Below, in pieces: positions 15,737-23,790 of a stretch of DNA of 57,520 nucleotides. How positions within the stretch are numbered: position 1 is the first letter of the stretch; each line of letters begins with the position of its first letter. Position numbers and translations under genes: made by a program. The notes beneath the pieces were generated by a model. It was not told the DNA's origin, did no database searches, and was given only the letters and a program-made list of their open reading frames with translations. The DNA comes from Actinomycetota bacterium (GTDB taxonomy: Bacteria; Actinomycetota; Geothermincolia; Fen-727; Anoxymicrobiaceae): contig JAGUWJ010000070.1 of the NCBI GenBank assembly GCA_020062425.1, positions 1 through 57,520 on the forward strand, read 5' to 3'.

Positions 15737-16153
15737 CTACTTCTTCGACGGGGGGTCCACGCCCAGGCCGATGCAGACGCCATCGAGCGCGCTTTCGAAC
15801 GACCTGTATTCGTCCTGGTCATATTCCGACTCCCTGTAGAAGTCCTTGAGGTTCCGGCGGACCCTCGAGCGGACCTGGACGAAGACTATCCCGGCGAACA
15901 GCAGCAGGATGCCTGCGATGGCGAGAACTGCTACCGCCATGTTGAAGTCGCTTATCGACTCGAAGAGCCAGCACCGGCCCTGTGCGATAGCGACCAGCAG
16001 CATGGTGAGCGACAGGATGATACCGAAGATGAGCGGCGCCGGTATCGCCGCCATATATATGCGCGAGGTGATAGTGTAGAAACGGATTCGCTCGATGGCC
16101 TCAGTGCCCAGCTCCACGCGAGGTACCCCCCGTCTGGCTGTGCGATTCGACAC
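15737..16153 (-). CDS. two-helix membrane protein of unknown function
   Basis: About 138 residues with two clear transmembrane helices (AAIPAPLIFGIILSLTMLLV and MAVAVLAIAGILLLFAGIVF) and a charged C-terminal tail (RRNLKDFYRESEYDQDEYRSF) likely on the cytoplasmic side. No family is recognised. GTG at 16153 has a poorly spaced AGGAG; GTG at 16117 behind a G-run is an alternative and would remove 12 residues. It is divergent from greA across 80 bases. Confidence 0.6.
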   Translation of the reverse strand: MSNRTARRGVPRVELGTEAIERIRFYTITSRIYMAAIPAPLIFGIILSLTMLLVAIAQGRCWLFESISDFNMAVAVLAIAGILLLFAGIVFVQVRSRVRRNLKDFYRESEYDQDEYRSFESALDGVCIGLGVDPPSKK

Positions 16154-16234
16154 CTGTACCGCGTTAGGCTCCTATATGGTAACCTATGAGAGGCCCAGAA
16201 ACGTCTGGGCAATTATTTATTTCAGGAGAAGAAC

Positions 16235-16711
16235 ATGGAACACGAGCCCGTACTCACGTCCGAAGGCATGCAGGCGCTCAGGGAGAAGTTGGAGTATCTG
16301 GAGACCACCAGGCGCCGCGAGGTCTCGGAGCAGATGAAGAAAGCCCTCGACCACGGGGACCTTTCAGAGAATGCCGAATACGACGAAGCGCGAAACGCCT
16401 ACATGAAGCTGGAGAGGCAGATAAACGAGACTGCTTCGCTTATCGCCAGGGCCAGGGTCGTCGAGGATGGCGAGATCAGCACAGAGGCGGTGGGCGTGGG
16501 GTCGCTTGTTCAGGTAGAGGACATCGAGAACGGAGGCGCGACACAGGAGTTCAGGCTGGTCGGCCCCACCGAGTCGAACCCCGGGGAAGGCAAGATATCC
16601 CACCTCTGCCCCATCGGGATGTCGCTCATGAATTCCAGGCTGGGCGACGTCGTGTCTGTAAAGACCCCTGGCGGGCTCAGGAAGTACAGGATAGTCTCCA
16701 TAAACAAGTGA
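16235..16711 (+). CDS. greA: transcription elongation factor GreA
   Basis: A 158-residue GreA/GreB protein that rescues backtracked RNA polymerase by stimulating transcript cleavage. The N-terminal coiled coil carries the conserved tip GDLSENAEYDEAR (about 46-58) with its acidic residues, followed by the FKBP-like C-terminal domain (VGSLVQVEDIENGG to GDVVSVKTPGGLRKYRI). The length is standard. ATG at 16235 follows AGGAGA. The C-terminal domain has LCPIGMSLMNSRLGD where most GreA proteins have a SPLARALLGK-like sequence, so it is recognisable but somewhat divergent. Confidence 0.93.
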   Translation: MEHEPVLTSEGMQALREKLEYLETTRRREVSEQMKKALDHGDLSENAEYDEARNAYMKLERQINETASLIARARVVEDGEISTEAVGVGSLVQVEDIENGGATQEFRLVGPTESNPGEGKISHLCPIGMSLMNSRLGDVVSVKTPGGLRKYRIVSINK

Positions 16712-16751
16712 TCTTCATCTGGGGTCCATCTTCCCCTGTTCAGCTAAAGGA

Positions 16752-16794
16752 CACTTCCCTTGGTGCCTGACACCAACGGAAGACACCAACGGAA
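16752..16794. repeat. tandem 13-bp repeat with inverted copy between greA and the S15 gene
   Basis: GACACCAACGGAA occurs twice head to tail (16769-16781 and 16782-16794). TTCCCTTGGTGCC just upstream is a near-inverted copy (11 of 13), so the stretch can fold into a hairpin. GGTGCCTGACACC-type sequences recur between genes in many bacteria. It could act as a bidirectional end of greA and the convergent gene or be a repeat relic. Confidence 0.6.
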
Positions 16795-16797
16795 ATT

Positions 16798-18666
16798 TCA
16801 GTTCGAGTTGGGCACCACCGGCAGGATCACCCGTGAGGCCGCGCCCAGCCGCCTCTGGACCGAGATGGCACTCGCGGTCCAGTTAGGCCAGCAGGTGATG
16901 AGGTCCGCCGTGGCTAGCTTCAGCCTGACGCGGCTCCCCGCCTTGAACTTGTGATAGACGGCCTGCATCTCAACGGGCTCGGCCGTGCGGCCGAACGCTC
17001 CACGCTTGGTGCTGTAGCCCTCGAACCACCCGCGCGAGACGAACGTCTCCTTCCCGTCCGGGCCCACCTCGAAGAGCCACGGTATGAGCTGGGTGAAGTT
17101 GGCAGTAGAGTAGTAGAAAGCCTCGAAACGGGGAGGGCCCATTATGGTCAATTCGCTCTTCAAAGGAGCGCTGGTGTATCGCATCTCTGTGTACGGTATG
17201 GTCATGAACTCCAGCCTGCGCGGGAAGTTCATCGCCGTCCCCCCGGTGAGCTGAGGCAGGTCCTGGAAGTAGAACAGCGAGATCGCCCCGGTCAGCCCCG
17301 TGTTGAGCATCGGGTCCTGACCGATGAGGTCCAGCGGGATACTGGTGCGCAGAGTGCCGCGCCCGTCAGGCCCCTTCCCACCAAGGTACAGGGAGGTCTT
17401 GCTGGTCGAGGGGAGCGGATACGCGGACGCGTGACCCAGGTTGTCAGGGGCGCCGCCTTTCCAGAACGCCACCGGAGGCTCGGCATCGACGCCGTTCTCG
17501 ATCCCCTTCAGGAAGCGGTCGAACCACCTGTCCACCTGCTCCCTGACCCACGCGCTCTCGGGGCTGCCCATATCAGCGGCAGGGTACGGCCCCGGGTAGC
17601 ACCCGAGGTGGCCGTGGTTCGTGATGATTATCCGCTTGGGGCCCGTGGTGTACTGGTACGCCATGAGGCCCTCGTTCGCGTAGAACAGGTCGTCGTTCCA
17701 GCCCGCCAGTATGAGCATCGGGGCGGTTATGGGGTGCTCCACCACCCCGTCATACTCAGCGTCGCACCAGTACCGTGCGGAGCGTACCCTCAAGAGCTGC
17801 TTTGCGTTCTCCTCCTCCGCCTTGTTGCGTTGGATGGCGACCCGGTAGATGTAGGCCAGCTTGTCGGTGACCCTGGTTATGGGTGGCACCATCTTCTGGA
17901 CCGCCTTGAGCAGCGCCTGAAGCTTCTGCATGCCGGTCATGGTCCTGTTCATGGCTATGGACATCAGGTTCAACATGAAGCCGGTGAAGTTGCCCATGTA
18001 CGTGGAAGCGAGCAGGGCGGTGGCCCAGAAGAACTTGACCACTCCGTTCGGGTAGAGCGAGAAGAGCAGGTCGAACGAGCCGTGCATGGGGATGACAGCC
18101 CTCAGGCGCTCGTCACCCGGGTCGCCCGGGCGGGGATCTTTCCTGGGAGCCTTCATGTAAGAGAAGCATCCTCCCATTGAGGCGCCGGTGATGCCGGCCA
18201 CCGCTCCCTTCCCGTCCGTGAGCAGCGGGAAGCGGATGTCGGCCTCGAGCAGGTCGATCAGGCAGCTCACGTCCCGCATATCCTTCTCGGGGTCCATACA
18301 GCCGACCTCGCCCCCCGCGCCGAACCAGCCGCGCGCGGTGAAAGCTACGCTGATGTATCCACGAGAGGCGTAGTATTTGGCCGCCCACTCCGACATGGTC
18401 TTATCGAGGGTCCAGCCGTGGATGACCAGTATCGCGGGGAACTTCTCATCGGGAGCCGCGTTGGAGGGGTAGAAGACCGAGACGGGAAGGGTGATGCCGT
18501 CCCACATGGTCCAGTCCTCTGTGACCTGGGCGACTTCGTAGACAGTCGCCTGCTCAGCTGCGGGGCTAACGGTGCCGGTCTCAGCCAGCGCGGTTACGCC
18601 GGATGTCAGCAGGAGCAGCATTACCAGCGTCAGAACGAGGATAATACGCAAACGTCGACCGTTCAT
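16798..18666 (-). CDS. secreted X-Pro dipeptidyl-peptidase/CocE-like hydrolase (S15 family)
   Basis: A 622-residue exported alpha/beta hydrolase. ATG at 18666, behind GGGAGGG, gives a signal peptide (RRLRIILVLTLVMLLLL, then ALAET as likely cleavage site). The nucleophile elbow GITGASMGG places Ser at about 163; the acid is probably Asp in LILAGWNDDLFY and the base His in ITNHGHLGC. The C-terminal 200 residues form the jelly-roll domain of the S15/CocE group (DVVSRG-like strand region, VFVSRGWFEGYS). Substrates in the family include X-Pro peptides, cocaine-type esters and acylated compounds, so the substrate is open. It converges with greA and is divergent from rubrerythrin. Confidence 0.85.
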   Translation of the reverse strand: MNGRRLRIILVLTLVMLLLLTSGVTALAETGTVSPAAEQATVYEVAQVTEDWTMWDGITLPVSVFYPSNAAPDEKFPAILVIHGWTLDKTMSEWAAKYYASRGYISVAFTARGWFGAGGEVGCMDPEKDMRDVSCLIDLLEADIRFPLLTDGKGAVAGITGASMGGCFSYMKAPRKDPRPGDPGDERLRAVIPMHGSFDLLFSLYPNGVVKFFWATALLASTYMGNFTGFMLNLMSIAMNRTMTGMQKLQALLKAVQKMVPPITRVTDKLAYIYRVAIQRNKAEEENAKQLLRVRSARYWCDAEYDGVVEHPITAPMLILAGWNDDLFYANEGLMAYQYTTGPKRIIITNHGHLGCYPGPYPAADMGSPESAWVREQVDRWFDRFLKGIENGVDAEPPVAFWKGGAPDNLGHASAYPLPSTSKTSLYLGGKGPDGRGTLRTSIPLDLIGQDPMLNTGLTGAISLFYFQDLPQLTGGTAMNFPRRLEFMTIPYTEMRYTSAPLKSELTIMGPPRFEAFYYSTANFTQLIPWLFEVGPDGKETFVSRGWFEGYSTKRGAFGRTAEPVEMQAVYHKFKAGSRVRLKLATADLITCWPNWTASAISVQRRLGAASRVILPVVPNSN

Positions 18667-18803
18667 CTCAGATCCCTCCCCATAGAGATATGTCATTCCC
18701 AGTATCCGCACGCCGGTATTCTATCACACGCCATGAGATTCATCAGTTGCCATCGTCGCCATATGCGATAGAATTCACCCGAATTACAACTGGAGGCGCA
18801 CGC

Positions 18804-19349
18804 ATGAAAGTCAAAGTATGGAGATGCAGGATATGCGGCGACCCCTACATTGGGGCGGAGGCGCCGACCCACTGCCCGTTCTGCGGGGCGCACTCAGAGC
18901 ACATAATCCTCGCCAGCGACTGGGACGACCCCAGGGTCGCTTCCCTGAGCGATACCGACAGGGGCAACCTCGAGAAGGCGCTTAAGATCGAGCAATCCAA
19001 CACGGCGTACTATCGCTGCTCCGCCGGCAAAGCCGAAAAGGCGGGAGACTTCGAGGGTTTCGCCACCTTCAAGGCTCTCTCAAAGGTGGAAAACGAACAC
19101 GCCTCGACCATCCTGAAGATGCTGGGCCTGCCCAAGCCGGACAAAGAGCACACCGAAGAGTGCCACGACGCCTACGTCGACAATGTCAAGGAGTCGCTCA
19201 AGCGGGAGAAAAACGCCACCAAGTTCTACGCCGAGTCGGCTTCAGCCGCGACGGACCCCAGGGTCAAGGAGGTCTTCGCGGCTCTCTCCACCATAGAGGC
19301 CGACCACATACAGCTCGACGAGGACAAGCTGGCCAAACTCGAAGAATAA
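18804..19349 (+). CDS. rubrerythrin-type protein (rubredoxin + ferritin-like)
   Basis: A 181-residue protein for peroxide defence in anaerobes. Unlike classical rubrerythrin the rubredoxin-like domain is at the N-terminus (CRICGDPYIGAEAPTHCPFCG, residues about 8-28), as in reverse rubrerythrins. The ferritin-like four-helix part follows with diiron-type Glu/His residues (LEKALKIEQSNTAYY, SKVENEHASTIL, LKREKNATKFYAESA, STIEADHIQLDE). ATG at 18804 follows GGAGG. It is divergent from the secreted hydrolase and converges on the sigma-factor gene 46 bases away. Confidence 0.9.
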   Translation: MKVKVWRCRICGDPYIGAEAPTHCPFCGAHSEHIILASDWDDPRVASLSDTDRGNLEKALKIEQSNTAYYRCSAGKAEKAGDFEGFATFKALSKVENEHASTILKMLGLPKPDKEHTEECHDAYVDNVKESLKREKNATKFYAESASAATDPRVKEVFAALSTIEADHIQLDEDKLAKLEE

Positions 19350-19395
19350 GCCGGCGGGCTGGCTCTGCATCTGAATTCCGGCTGCCAGAGGCGAG

Positions 19396-20586
19396 CTATT
19401 CTTCGATGTAATCTCTGAAAGAGCCGCTGACAGCGGGGTTGCTGAGCTTCGCGAGGGTCTTCGATTCGATCTGCCTTATACGCTCGCGCGTGACACCGAA
19501 CACTCGGCCTACTTCCTCCAGGGTCCTGGGCCTTCCGTCCAGAAACCCGAAACGCATCTGGACTATCCGTTTCTCTCTGGTCGAGAGGTCGTCGAGCACG
19601 TTTTCCAGTTGTTCCTGCAGCAGCGCGTAAGCAGCGGCGTCCATCGGCACAACCGCTTCACTGTCGTGGATGAAATCGGCGAGCGTGCTGTCTTCTTCCT
19701 TGCCTATCGGCGTCTCGAGCGATACGGGCACCTGGCTGGCCTTCTGTATCGCTCTCACTTTGTCGGGGCTCAGGTCCATCTCGCCGGCAAGCTCTTCCGG
19801 TGTTGGCTCGGTGCCGTTCTCCTGTAGCAAGCGCAGCCTGACTCGTGCGAGCCTGTTCATGTTCTCGACCATGTGGACCGGCACCCGGATGGTCCTTCCC
19901 TGGTCGGCCAGCGCCCGGGTGACCGCCTGGCGTATCCACCAGGTGGCATATGTGCTGAACTTGAAGCCTTTTGTGTAATCGTACTTCTCCACCCCGCGGA
20001 TCAGTCCGAGGTTGCCTTCCTGGATAAGGTCCAGGAAGAGCATGCCGCGCCCCACGTAACGCTTCGCTATGCTGACCACCAGCCGGAGATTCGCTTCGGC
20101 GAGCTTCTTCTTGGCCTCCAGCCCGTCCGCCTCGAGTTCTTTGAGGGCTTCCACCTCATCTTCGGGAAGCTGACCGTCCCGCTCCAGCGCAGTCGAGGCT
20201 TTGCAGCCACTCTCGATCCTGCGTGCCAGCGAGACCTCCTGCCCCGCCGTAAGCAGTGGGACCTTGCCGATCTCTTTGAGGTACATTCGTACGGGGTCGT
20301 TGAGCGGGCCTCCGTAAGAGTCGTCGTTCTCGGGAGCGGGTTCCGCTGTCTCCCCGCTCGCGCTCCCGTCGTCATCCGCTCCCTCGAGATCGTCAGTCAG
20401 CTCGTCCCGGATATCTATACCGGACTCGATCAAGCAGACGTATATGTCATCCATCTGGTCGGGAGATATCTCTACGCCTTTGAGTGCTTCGACGATGCCG
20501 CCCGTAGTGAGGAAGCCCTTCTCTCTTCCGGAGGCGGCAAGCTCGCGCACCTCTTCAAGGTCCGTAATCACAAGAAGGTCTGACAT
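19396..20586 (-). CDS. rpoD: RNA polymerase primary sigma factor (sigma-70, RpoD/SigA)
   Basis: A 396-residue sigma-70 factor. Region 1.2 starts at [21 protein letters not shown]; region 2 has [27 protein letters not shown] and the -10 binding helix [19 protein letters not shown]; region 3 contains [14 protein letters not shown]; region 4 ends with the [20 protein letters not shown] helix-turn-helix. A short region 1.1-like N-terminus (about 100 residues, with an acidic linker) marks it as a primary factor. ATG at 20586 behind AAGGAAA is preferred over longer in-frame reading. An intrinsic terminator lies 47 bases upstream, inside its leader or between genes (see separate entry). Confidence 0.93.
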   Translation of the reverse strand: MSDLLVITDLEEVRELAASGREKGFLTTGGIVEALKGVEISPDQMDDIYVCLIESGIDIRDELTDDLEGADDDGSASGETAEPAPENDDSYGGPLNDPVRMYLKEIGKVPLLTAGQEVSLARRIESGCKASTALERDGQLPEDEVEALKELEADGLEAKKKLAEANLRLVVSIAKRYVGRGMLFLDLIQEGNLGLIRGVEKYDYTKGFKFSTYATWWIRQAVTRALADQGRTIRVPVHMVENMNRLARVRLRLLQENGTEPTPEELAGEMDLSPDKVRAIQKASQVPVSLETPIGKEEDSTLADFIHDSEAVVPMDAAAYALLQEQLENVLDDLSTREKRIVQMRFGFLDGRPRTLEEVGRVFGVTRERIRQIESKTLAKLSNPAVSGSFRDYIEE

Positions 20587-20632
20587 GGGAATTTCCTTGT
20601 TGCGGCCGTCCAGATCGCCCTCCTCTTCGCAG

Positions 20633-20661
20633 AAAAAAAGCCCCGAGAATCGCTTCTCGGG
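20633..20661 (-). terminator. intrinsic terminator immediately upstream of rpoD
   Basis: On the minus strand CCCGAGAA (20661-20654), loop GCGA, TTCTCGGG (20649-20642), then GC and seven T (20639-20633). It may end the upstream lipoprotein transcript (stop at 20701) or attenuate rpoD transcription. The outer stem and T-run equal those upstream of the RRM gene at 55131-55159. Confidence 0.85.
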
Positions 20662-20700
20662 ACCTCTCGATCTCACCAAAGAAAACCAGACTCGTCTATA

Positions 20701-21921
20701 TTATCTCACACTTATGTGATCAGTCGCGCGTGATCTGGCGCCGGGCGTCGATACGCGGTAGACCACTCCAACGTAATCGTCAGAGATAAACATGGTCCCG
20801 CCGCCATCGAACAGTATGTCTACGGGCCTTCCCACGTAATCGCCTGCGGACTCGAGCCAGCCCGTTATCATGTCGCGGAAGCCCTTGTAGCCGCCGTCCG
20901 AATCCAGTTCGAACCTGACCACCTTGTAGCCGGTGGGGACGCTCCGGTTCCATGAGCCGTGGTAGGCGACCGCGAGGTCTCCCTCGTACTCTGCCGGCCA
21001 TCCGCGCTCGGGGAAGAACGCGAGTCCCAGCGGCGCTGAATGAGCCTGGATGTCGATGTGGGAAGGGGTCTTGCCTCCGCAGGGGTCGTCCGAGGTCGGG
21101 TTGGGGTCGAAGTCATCGTCGTGGACGTTCTTCCCGTAACAGACGGGCCAGCCGTAGTCTCCTCCCTCTCGAACGATGTTTATCTCGTCGGGCGGCACGT
21201 CGTCTCCCAGAAGATCGCGACCCATCTCGGTGGCCCAGATCTCGCCTGTCCCAGGACGGACCGCCATGAAGACAGAGTTGCGCAGGCCCGAGGCGAACGT
21301 CTCCACAGCTCCCCCGTCGACGTCCACCACCAGTATCCTGGCTCTCCTCTGGTCCTCCTCATAGCACACGTTGCACGACGAGCCTACGGATATGAGGAGC
21401 CTGTCCTGGTCGGGGGCAGGCATGAACAACAGCGAGCGGGTGAAGTGAACACCCCTTGACGGCAGATCTGCGATCTTTCGCTTCCCCGTCACGCTAAACG
21501 ACGGCGGGTCGTAGTCGTAGACAGCGACCTGGTCGGTCTCTGCAATGTAGAGCTTGGTTTCATCCGACGGATCGAAAGCAAGGCCGTGTGGGAGATTCAA
21601 GCCCTCTGCCACCGTCACTGTCTCATCTGATGCGCCGTCATTGTTCTTATCGGGGAGCGCAAGTACCTTGCCCTGGCGTGGGGTGCTGACCAGTATCGTC
21701 CCTTTCGAATCGAGGACCAGGTCTCGCGGTCCCTCCAGGTCCTTTGCGAAGAACGAAATCGAGGCCCCGTCTTCAAGTTCCAGCGGCATCCCCGTTGAAT
21801 TGGCTGCTTCTGAATCTGCGCGCGGGCTGGAATCTTCCGGGGGAGCGTCGCTGCCGCAACCCGCGAGCCCAACGAGCAGCATCGCGGTCAAAACGAAAAC
21901 GAGAGCGTTTCTACCATTCAT
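20701..21921 (-). CDS. lipoprotein, PQQ-dependent sugar (glucose/sorbosone) dehydrogenase-like beta-propeller
   Basis: A 406-residue lipoprotein. Signal LVFVLTAMLLVGLAGC carries the lipobox LAGC; a Ser/Pro-rich linker follows. The body is a six-bladed propeller like soluble quinoprotein glucose dehydrogenases: GPRDLVLDSKG, LNLPHGLAFDP, FTRSLLFMP, GLRNSVFMAVRP, GEIWATEMGRD and SWNRSVPTGYKVVRFE. Members oxidise sugars or aldehydes with PQQ, but several lack PQQ, and no pqq genes are seen here. The catalytic His of the GDH family may be His in LNLPHGLAF. ATG at 21921 is chosen with AGAGGGA upstream. Confidence 0.85.
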   Translation of the reverse strand: MNGRNALVFVLTAMLLVGLAGCGSDAPPEDSSPRADSEAANSTGMPLELEDGASISFFAKDLEGPRDLVLDSKGTILVSTPRQGKVLALPDKNNDGASDETVTVAEGLNLPHGLAFDPSDETKLYIAETDQVAVYDYDPPSFSVTGKRKIADLPSRGVHFTRSLLFMPAPDQDRLLISVGSSCNVCYEEDQRRARILVVDVDGGAVETFASGLRNSVFMAVRPGTGEIWATEMGRDLLGDDVPPDEINIVREGGDYGWPVCYGKNVHDDDFDPNPTSDDPCGGKTPSHIDIQAHSAPLGLAFFPERGWPAEYEGDLAVAYHGSWNRSVPTGYKVVRFELDSDGGYKGFRDMITGWLESAGDYVGRPVDILFDGGGTMFISDDYVGVVYRVSTPGARSRATDHISVR

Positions 21922-22074
21922 CTGCAAGAATCCCTCTCTCTGAATGCATGTTTATCTTCTCGGCTCCCGCGGCAGCCCCTCCCCCAGGCTGCGGTTCGAG
22001 TACTTGGAGGTTTTAGGCTGCAGGAGATGAAGTGAGTCCAGGCAAGCGCGTCTTACGCCAGAGGGAGTGAAAGT

Positions 22075-23034
22075 TTGAGGCTTTTTCGGCCTGAAGTGTT
22101 CCAGGGGAGCTTACGGAAAAGACATTACTTTGAGGGGTGGTACTTCAAGCACGTCTCCCCTGACCTCGAAAACGCCTACGCATTCATCGCCGGAATCTCG
22201 CTCGCGCCGGGCGATTCCCACTCGTTCATCCAGATCCTGAACGGCATCACCGGAGAGACACACTACGCGCAGTACGGCGTGGACGATTTCACCTGGGAGA
22301 GAGACCGGCTCCTGGTGCGGGTGGGCGACTCGCTCTTCACCGATAAGTTCATCGAGCTGGCCATCGACAGCCCGGGGGTGAACGCCGCCGGAAGGGTCGA
22401 GTACCTGGACCCGGTACGGTACCCGAAGAGCCTCCTCGCGCCGGGAATAATGGGGTGGTACCAGTACGTCCCGTTCATGGAGTGCTACCACGGCATAGTC
22501 TCCGCCGACCACTCACTCAGGGGCACCGTAACAGTGAACGGTGCGACCATCGACTTCGGCGGGGGGAGGGGCTACATCGAGAAGGACTGGGGCAGGTCGT
22601 TCCCCGACGGATACCTCTGGCTGCAGTGCAACACCTTCGAGGCAGACGGCGTATCTCTTTTCCTTTCCGTGGCAAGAATACCCTGGCTGGGCAGGTTCTT
22701 CGTCGGGCTCATCAGCTTCCTCTATTGCGACGGCGGGTTTCACCTCTTCAGCACTTACAACAGGTCGAAGATCGCAGAAACAAGGCACGGCGGCGGCTCG
22801 CTCGCAGTCACGCTCGAGAACGCGCAGTCGCGCCTGGAGGCGGAGGCTTCGATGAGCAGGTCCGGCGAGCTCAAGGCACCCTCATCCGGCGAGATGTCGC
22901 GGCGCATCAAGGAGAGCATCGACTCGGAGGTACGGGCGAGACTCACCAGCAGCCGGGACGGAAAGGTCATATTCGAGGGCTTCGGCCGGAGGGCCGGGCT
23001 CGAGGTAATAGAGAAGATATTCGACTATGTCTGA
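22075..23034 (+). CDS. tocopherol-cyclase-like lipocalin-fold protein
   Basis: A 319-residue protein resembling the tocopherol cyclase family: FEGWYFKHVS near residue 20 and GRGYIEKDWGRSFP near 163-177, plus WLQCNTF and a long C-terminal strand-rich half. In plants and cyanobacteria these form the chromanol ring of vitamin E; in anaerobic bacteria the family is uncharacterised and that reaction is improbable. TTG at 22075 is supported by AGAGGGAG eight bases upstream. There is no signal peptide. The neighbours are a PQQ-like lipoprotein (divergent) and a toxin-antitoxin pair (convergent). A second protein of the same broad superfamily lies at 29.2 kb. Confidence 0.8.
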   Translation: MRLFRPEVFQGSLRKRHYFEGWYFKHVSPDLENAYAFIAGISLAPGDSHSFIQILNGITGETHYAQYGVDDFTWERDRLLVRVGDSLFTDKFIELAIDSPGVNAAGRVEYLDPVRYPKSLLAPGIMGWYQYVPFMECYHGIVSADHSLRGTVTVNGATIDFGGGRGYIEKDWGRSFPDGYLWLQCNTFEADGVSLFLSVARIPWLGRFFVGLISFLYCDGGFHLFSTYNRSKIAETRHGGGSLAVTLENAQSRLEAEASMSRSGELKAPSSGEMSRRIKESIDSEVRARLTSSRDGKVIFEGFGRRAGLEVIEKIFDYV

Positions 23035-23038
23035 CCGC

Positions 23039-23308
23039 TCAACCGTCCTTGAGCGTCGGATCGTGCTTTCCGATATTCCTCAGGACAACGGTGGATCCCT
23101 CCTCTCCGAACTCCCAGGTGAAACGGTAGAAATCCGTAACACGGGAAGCGTAGACTCCACCTTTGATCCTTTCAGTTTTGAGCGAGGGGTAGAACGGGTC
23201 CTCAATGAAGAGTTCGATCTGCTTGCTGAATCTCTTCTTGATATCCCTGGGGAGTTTGTCAAAGGCTCTGTCGAACCTTCGTAGACTTACGATTCTTTCC
23301 AGAGGCAC
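23039..23308 (-). CDS. RelE/ParE-type toxin-like protein
   Basis: An 89-residue basic protein with the RelE/ParE plan: FDRAFDKLPRDIKKRFSKQI helical hairpin, then GGVYASRVTDFYRFTWEF strands and a short C-terminal strand (STVVLRNIGKHD). RelE toxins cut mRNA on the ribosome; ParE poison gyrase; the fold alone does not separate them. GTG at 23308 lies inside the preceding antitoxin reading frame, which ends at 23259, so the genes overlap by 50 bases and are translationally coupled, as usual for such pairs. The AbrB partner is upstream. Confidence 0.85.
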   Translation of the reverse strand: MPLERIVSLRRFDRAFDKLPRDIKKRFSKQIELFIEDPFYPSLKTERIKGGVYASRVTDFYRFTWEFGEEGSTVVLRNIGKHDPTLKDG

Positions 23309-23588
23309 GCGAACTGATCTCCTTCTTGAACTCCTCCACCTCCATCACGGTAAACCTGCCTGCCTTGAGATCCTCATCGGCCTCCCGTTCGCCCGCCTGC
23401 CATTCAGGAGTCCAGAACCATGCCTGAGATCTATCGATTGAGAGCTGGGGAGTTACCTCGAACGTGCCGCTGGATTCATCGACATGAACGCAGACGGTAT
23501 CGCCGTCGGCCAGGTTCAGCCGTTTTCTCACATCGGCGGGTATGACCATGGTGCCCCTCTTACCGATTCTGGTGATCACGTCTTTCAC
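23259..23588 (-). CDS. AbrB/SpoVT-type antitoxin
   Basis: A 109-residue protein whose first 45 residues form an AbrB/MazE-type swapped-hairpin domain (ITRIGKRGTMVIPADVRKRLNL, then DGDTVCVHV). The remainder, with WFWTPEWQAGEREADEDLKAGRF, is the toxin-binding tail common in AbrB-RelE pairs. GTG at 23588 has GAGGAGG at good spacing. It would neutralise the downstream RelE-like toxin and repress its own operon through the palindrome overlying its promoter. Confidence 0.88.
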   Translation of the reverse strand: MKDVITRIGKRGTMVIPADVRKRLNLADGDTVCVHVDESSGTFEVTPQLSIDRSQAWFWTPEWQAGEREADEDLKAGRFTVMEVEEFKKEISSRASGKNRKSTKVRQSL

Positions 23589-23611
23589 TCAGTCCTCCTC
23601 ACCGATTACTT

Positions 23612-23649
23612 CTGATATTCAGAATATCAGTACTTCAGAGCAATGTCAA
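23612..23649 (-). promoter_or_regulatory. toxin-antitoxin promoter with 19-bp palindrome
   Basis: On the minus strand a consensus TTGACA (23649-23644), a 17-base spacer and TATTCT (23626-23621) with an extended -10 TG. CTGATATTC-A-GAATATCAG (23612-23630) is a perfect palindrome covering the -10. An antitoxin operator is the natural reading. Confidence 0.75.
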
Positions 23650-23653
23650 TCAG

Positions 23654-23724
23654 GTTCCGGGAATTCCGCTTCGCCTACGGCTCCGCTCCATTCCCGGGGC
23701 AGGCAAGACCTCTCCTCTTGCCTA
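23654..23724. repeat. structured intergenic segment with two hairpins
   Basis: CCGGGAAT and ATTCCCGG enclose a C-rich stretch; just after, AGGCAAGA and TCTTGCCT form an 8-bp hairpin. No T-run follows on either strand. It separates the antitoxin promoter from the SDR gene end, and may be a REP-like intergenic repeat. Confidence 0.4.
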
Positions 23725-23790
23725 CCAAGGTTTTACAGCAGCCCGTTAAGAGTTGAATTGATATGCATCGGAGTGTCGCGCCCAGTGATA

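Noticed and set aside
16951-18180. 409-codon open frame on the plus strand
   Set aside because: Lies entirely against the secreted S15 hydrolase; Arg/Val/His-rich composition typical of antisense frames.
22075-23034. True tocopherol cyclase
   Set aside because: The family match is clear but no vitamin E pathway genes are present and the organism appears anaerobic.
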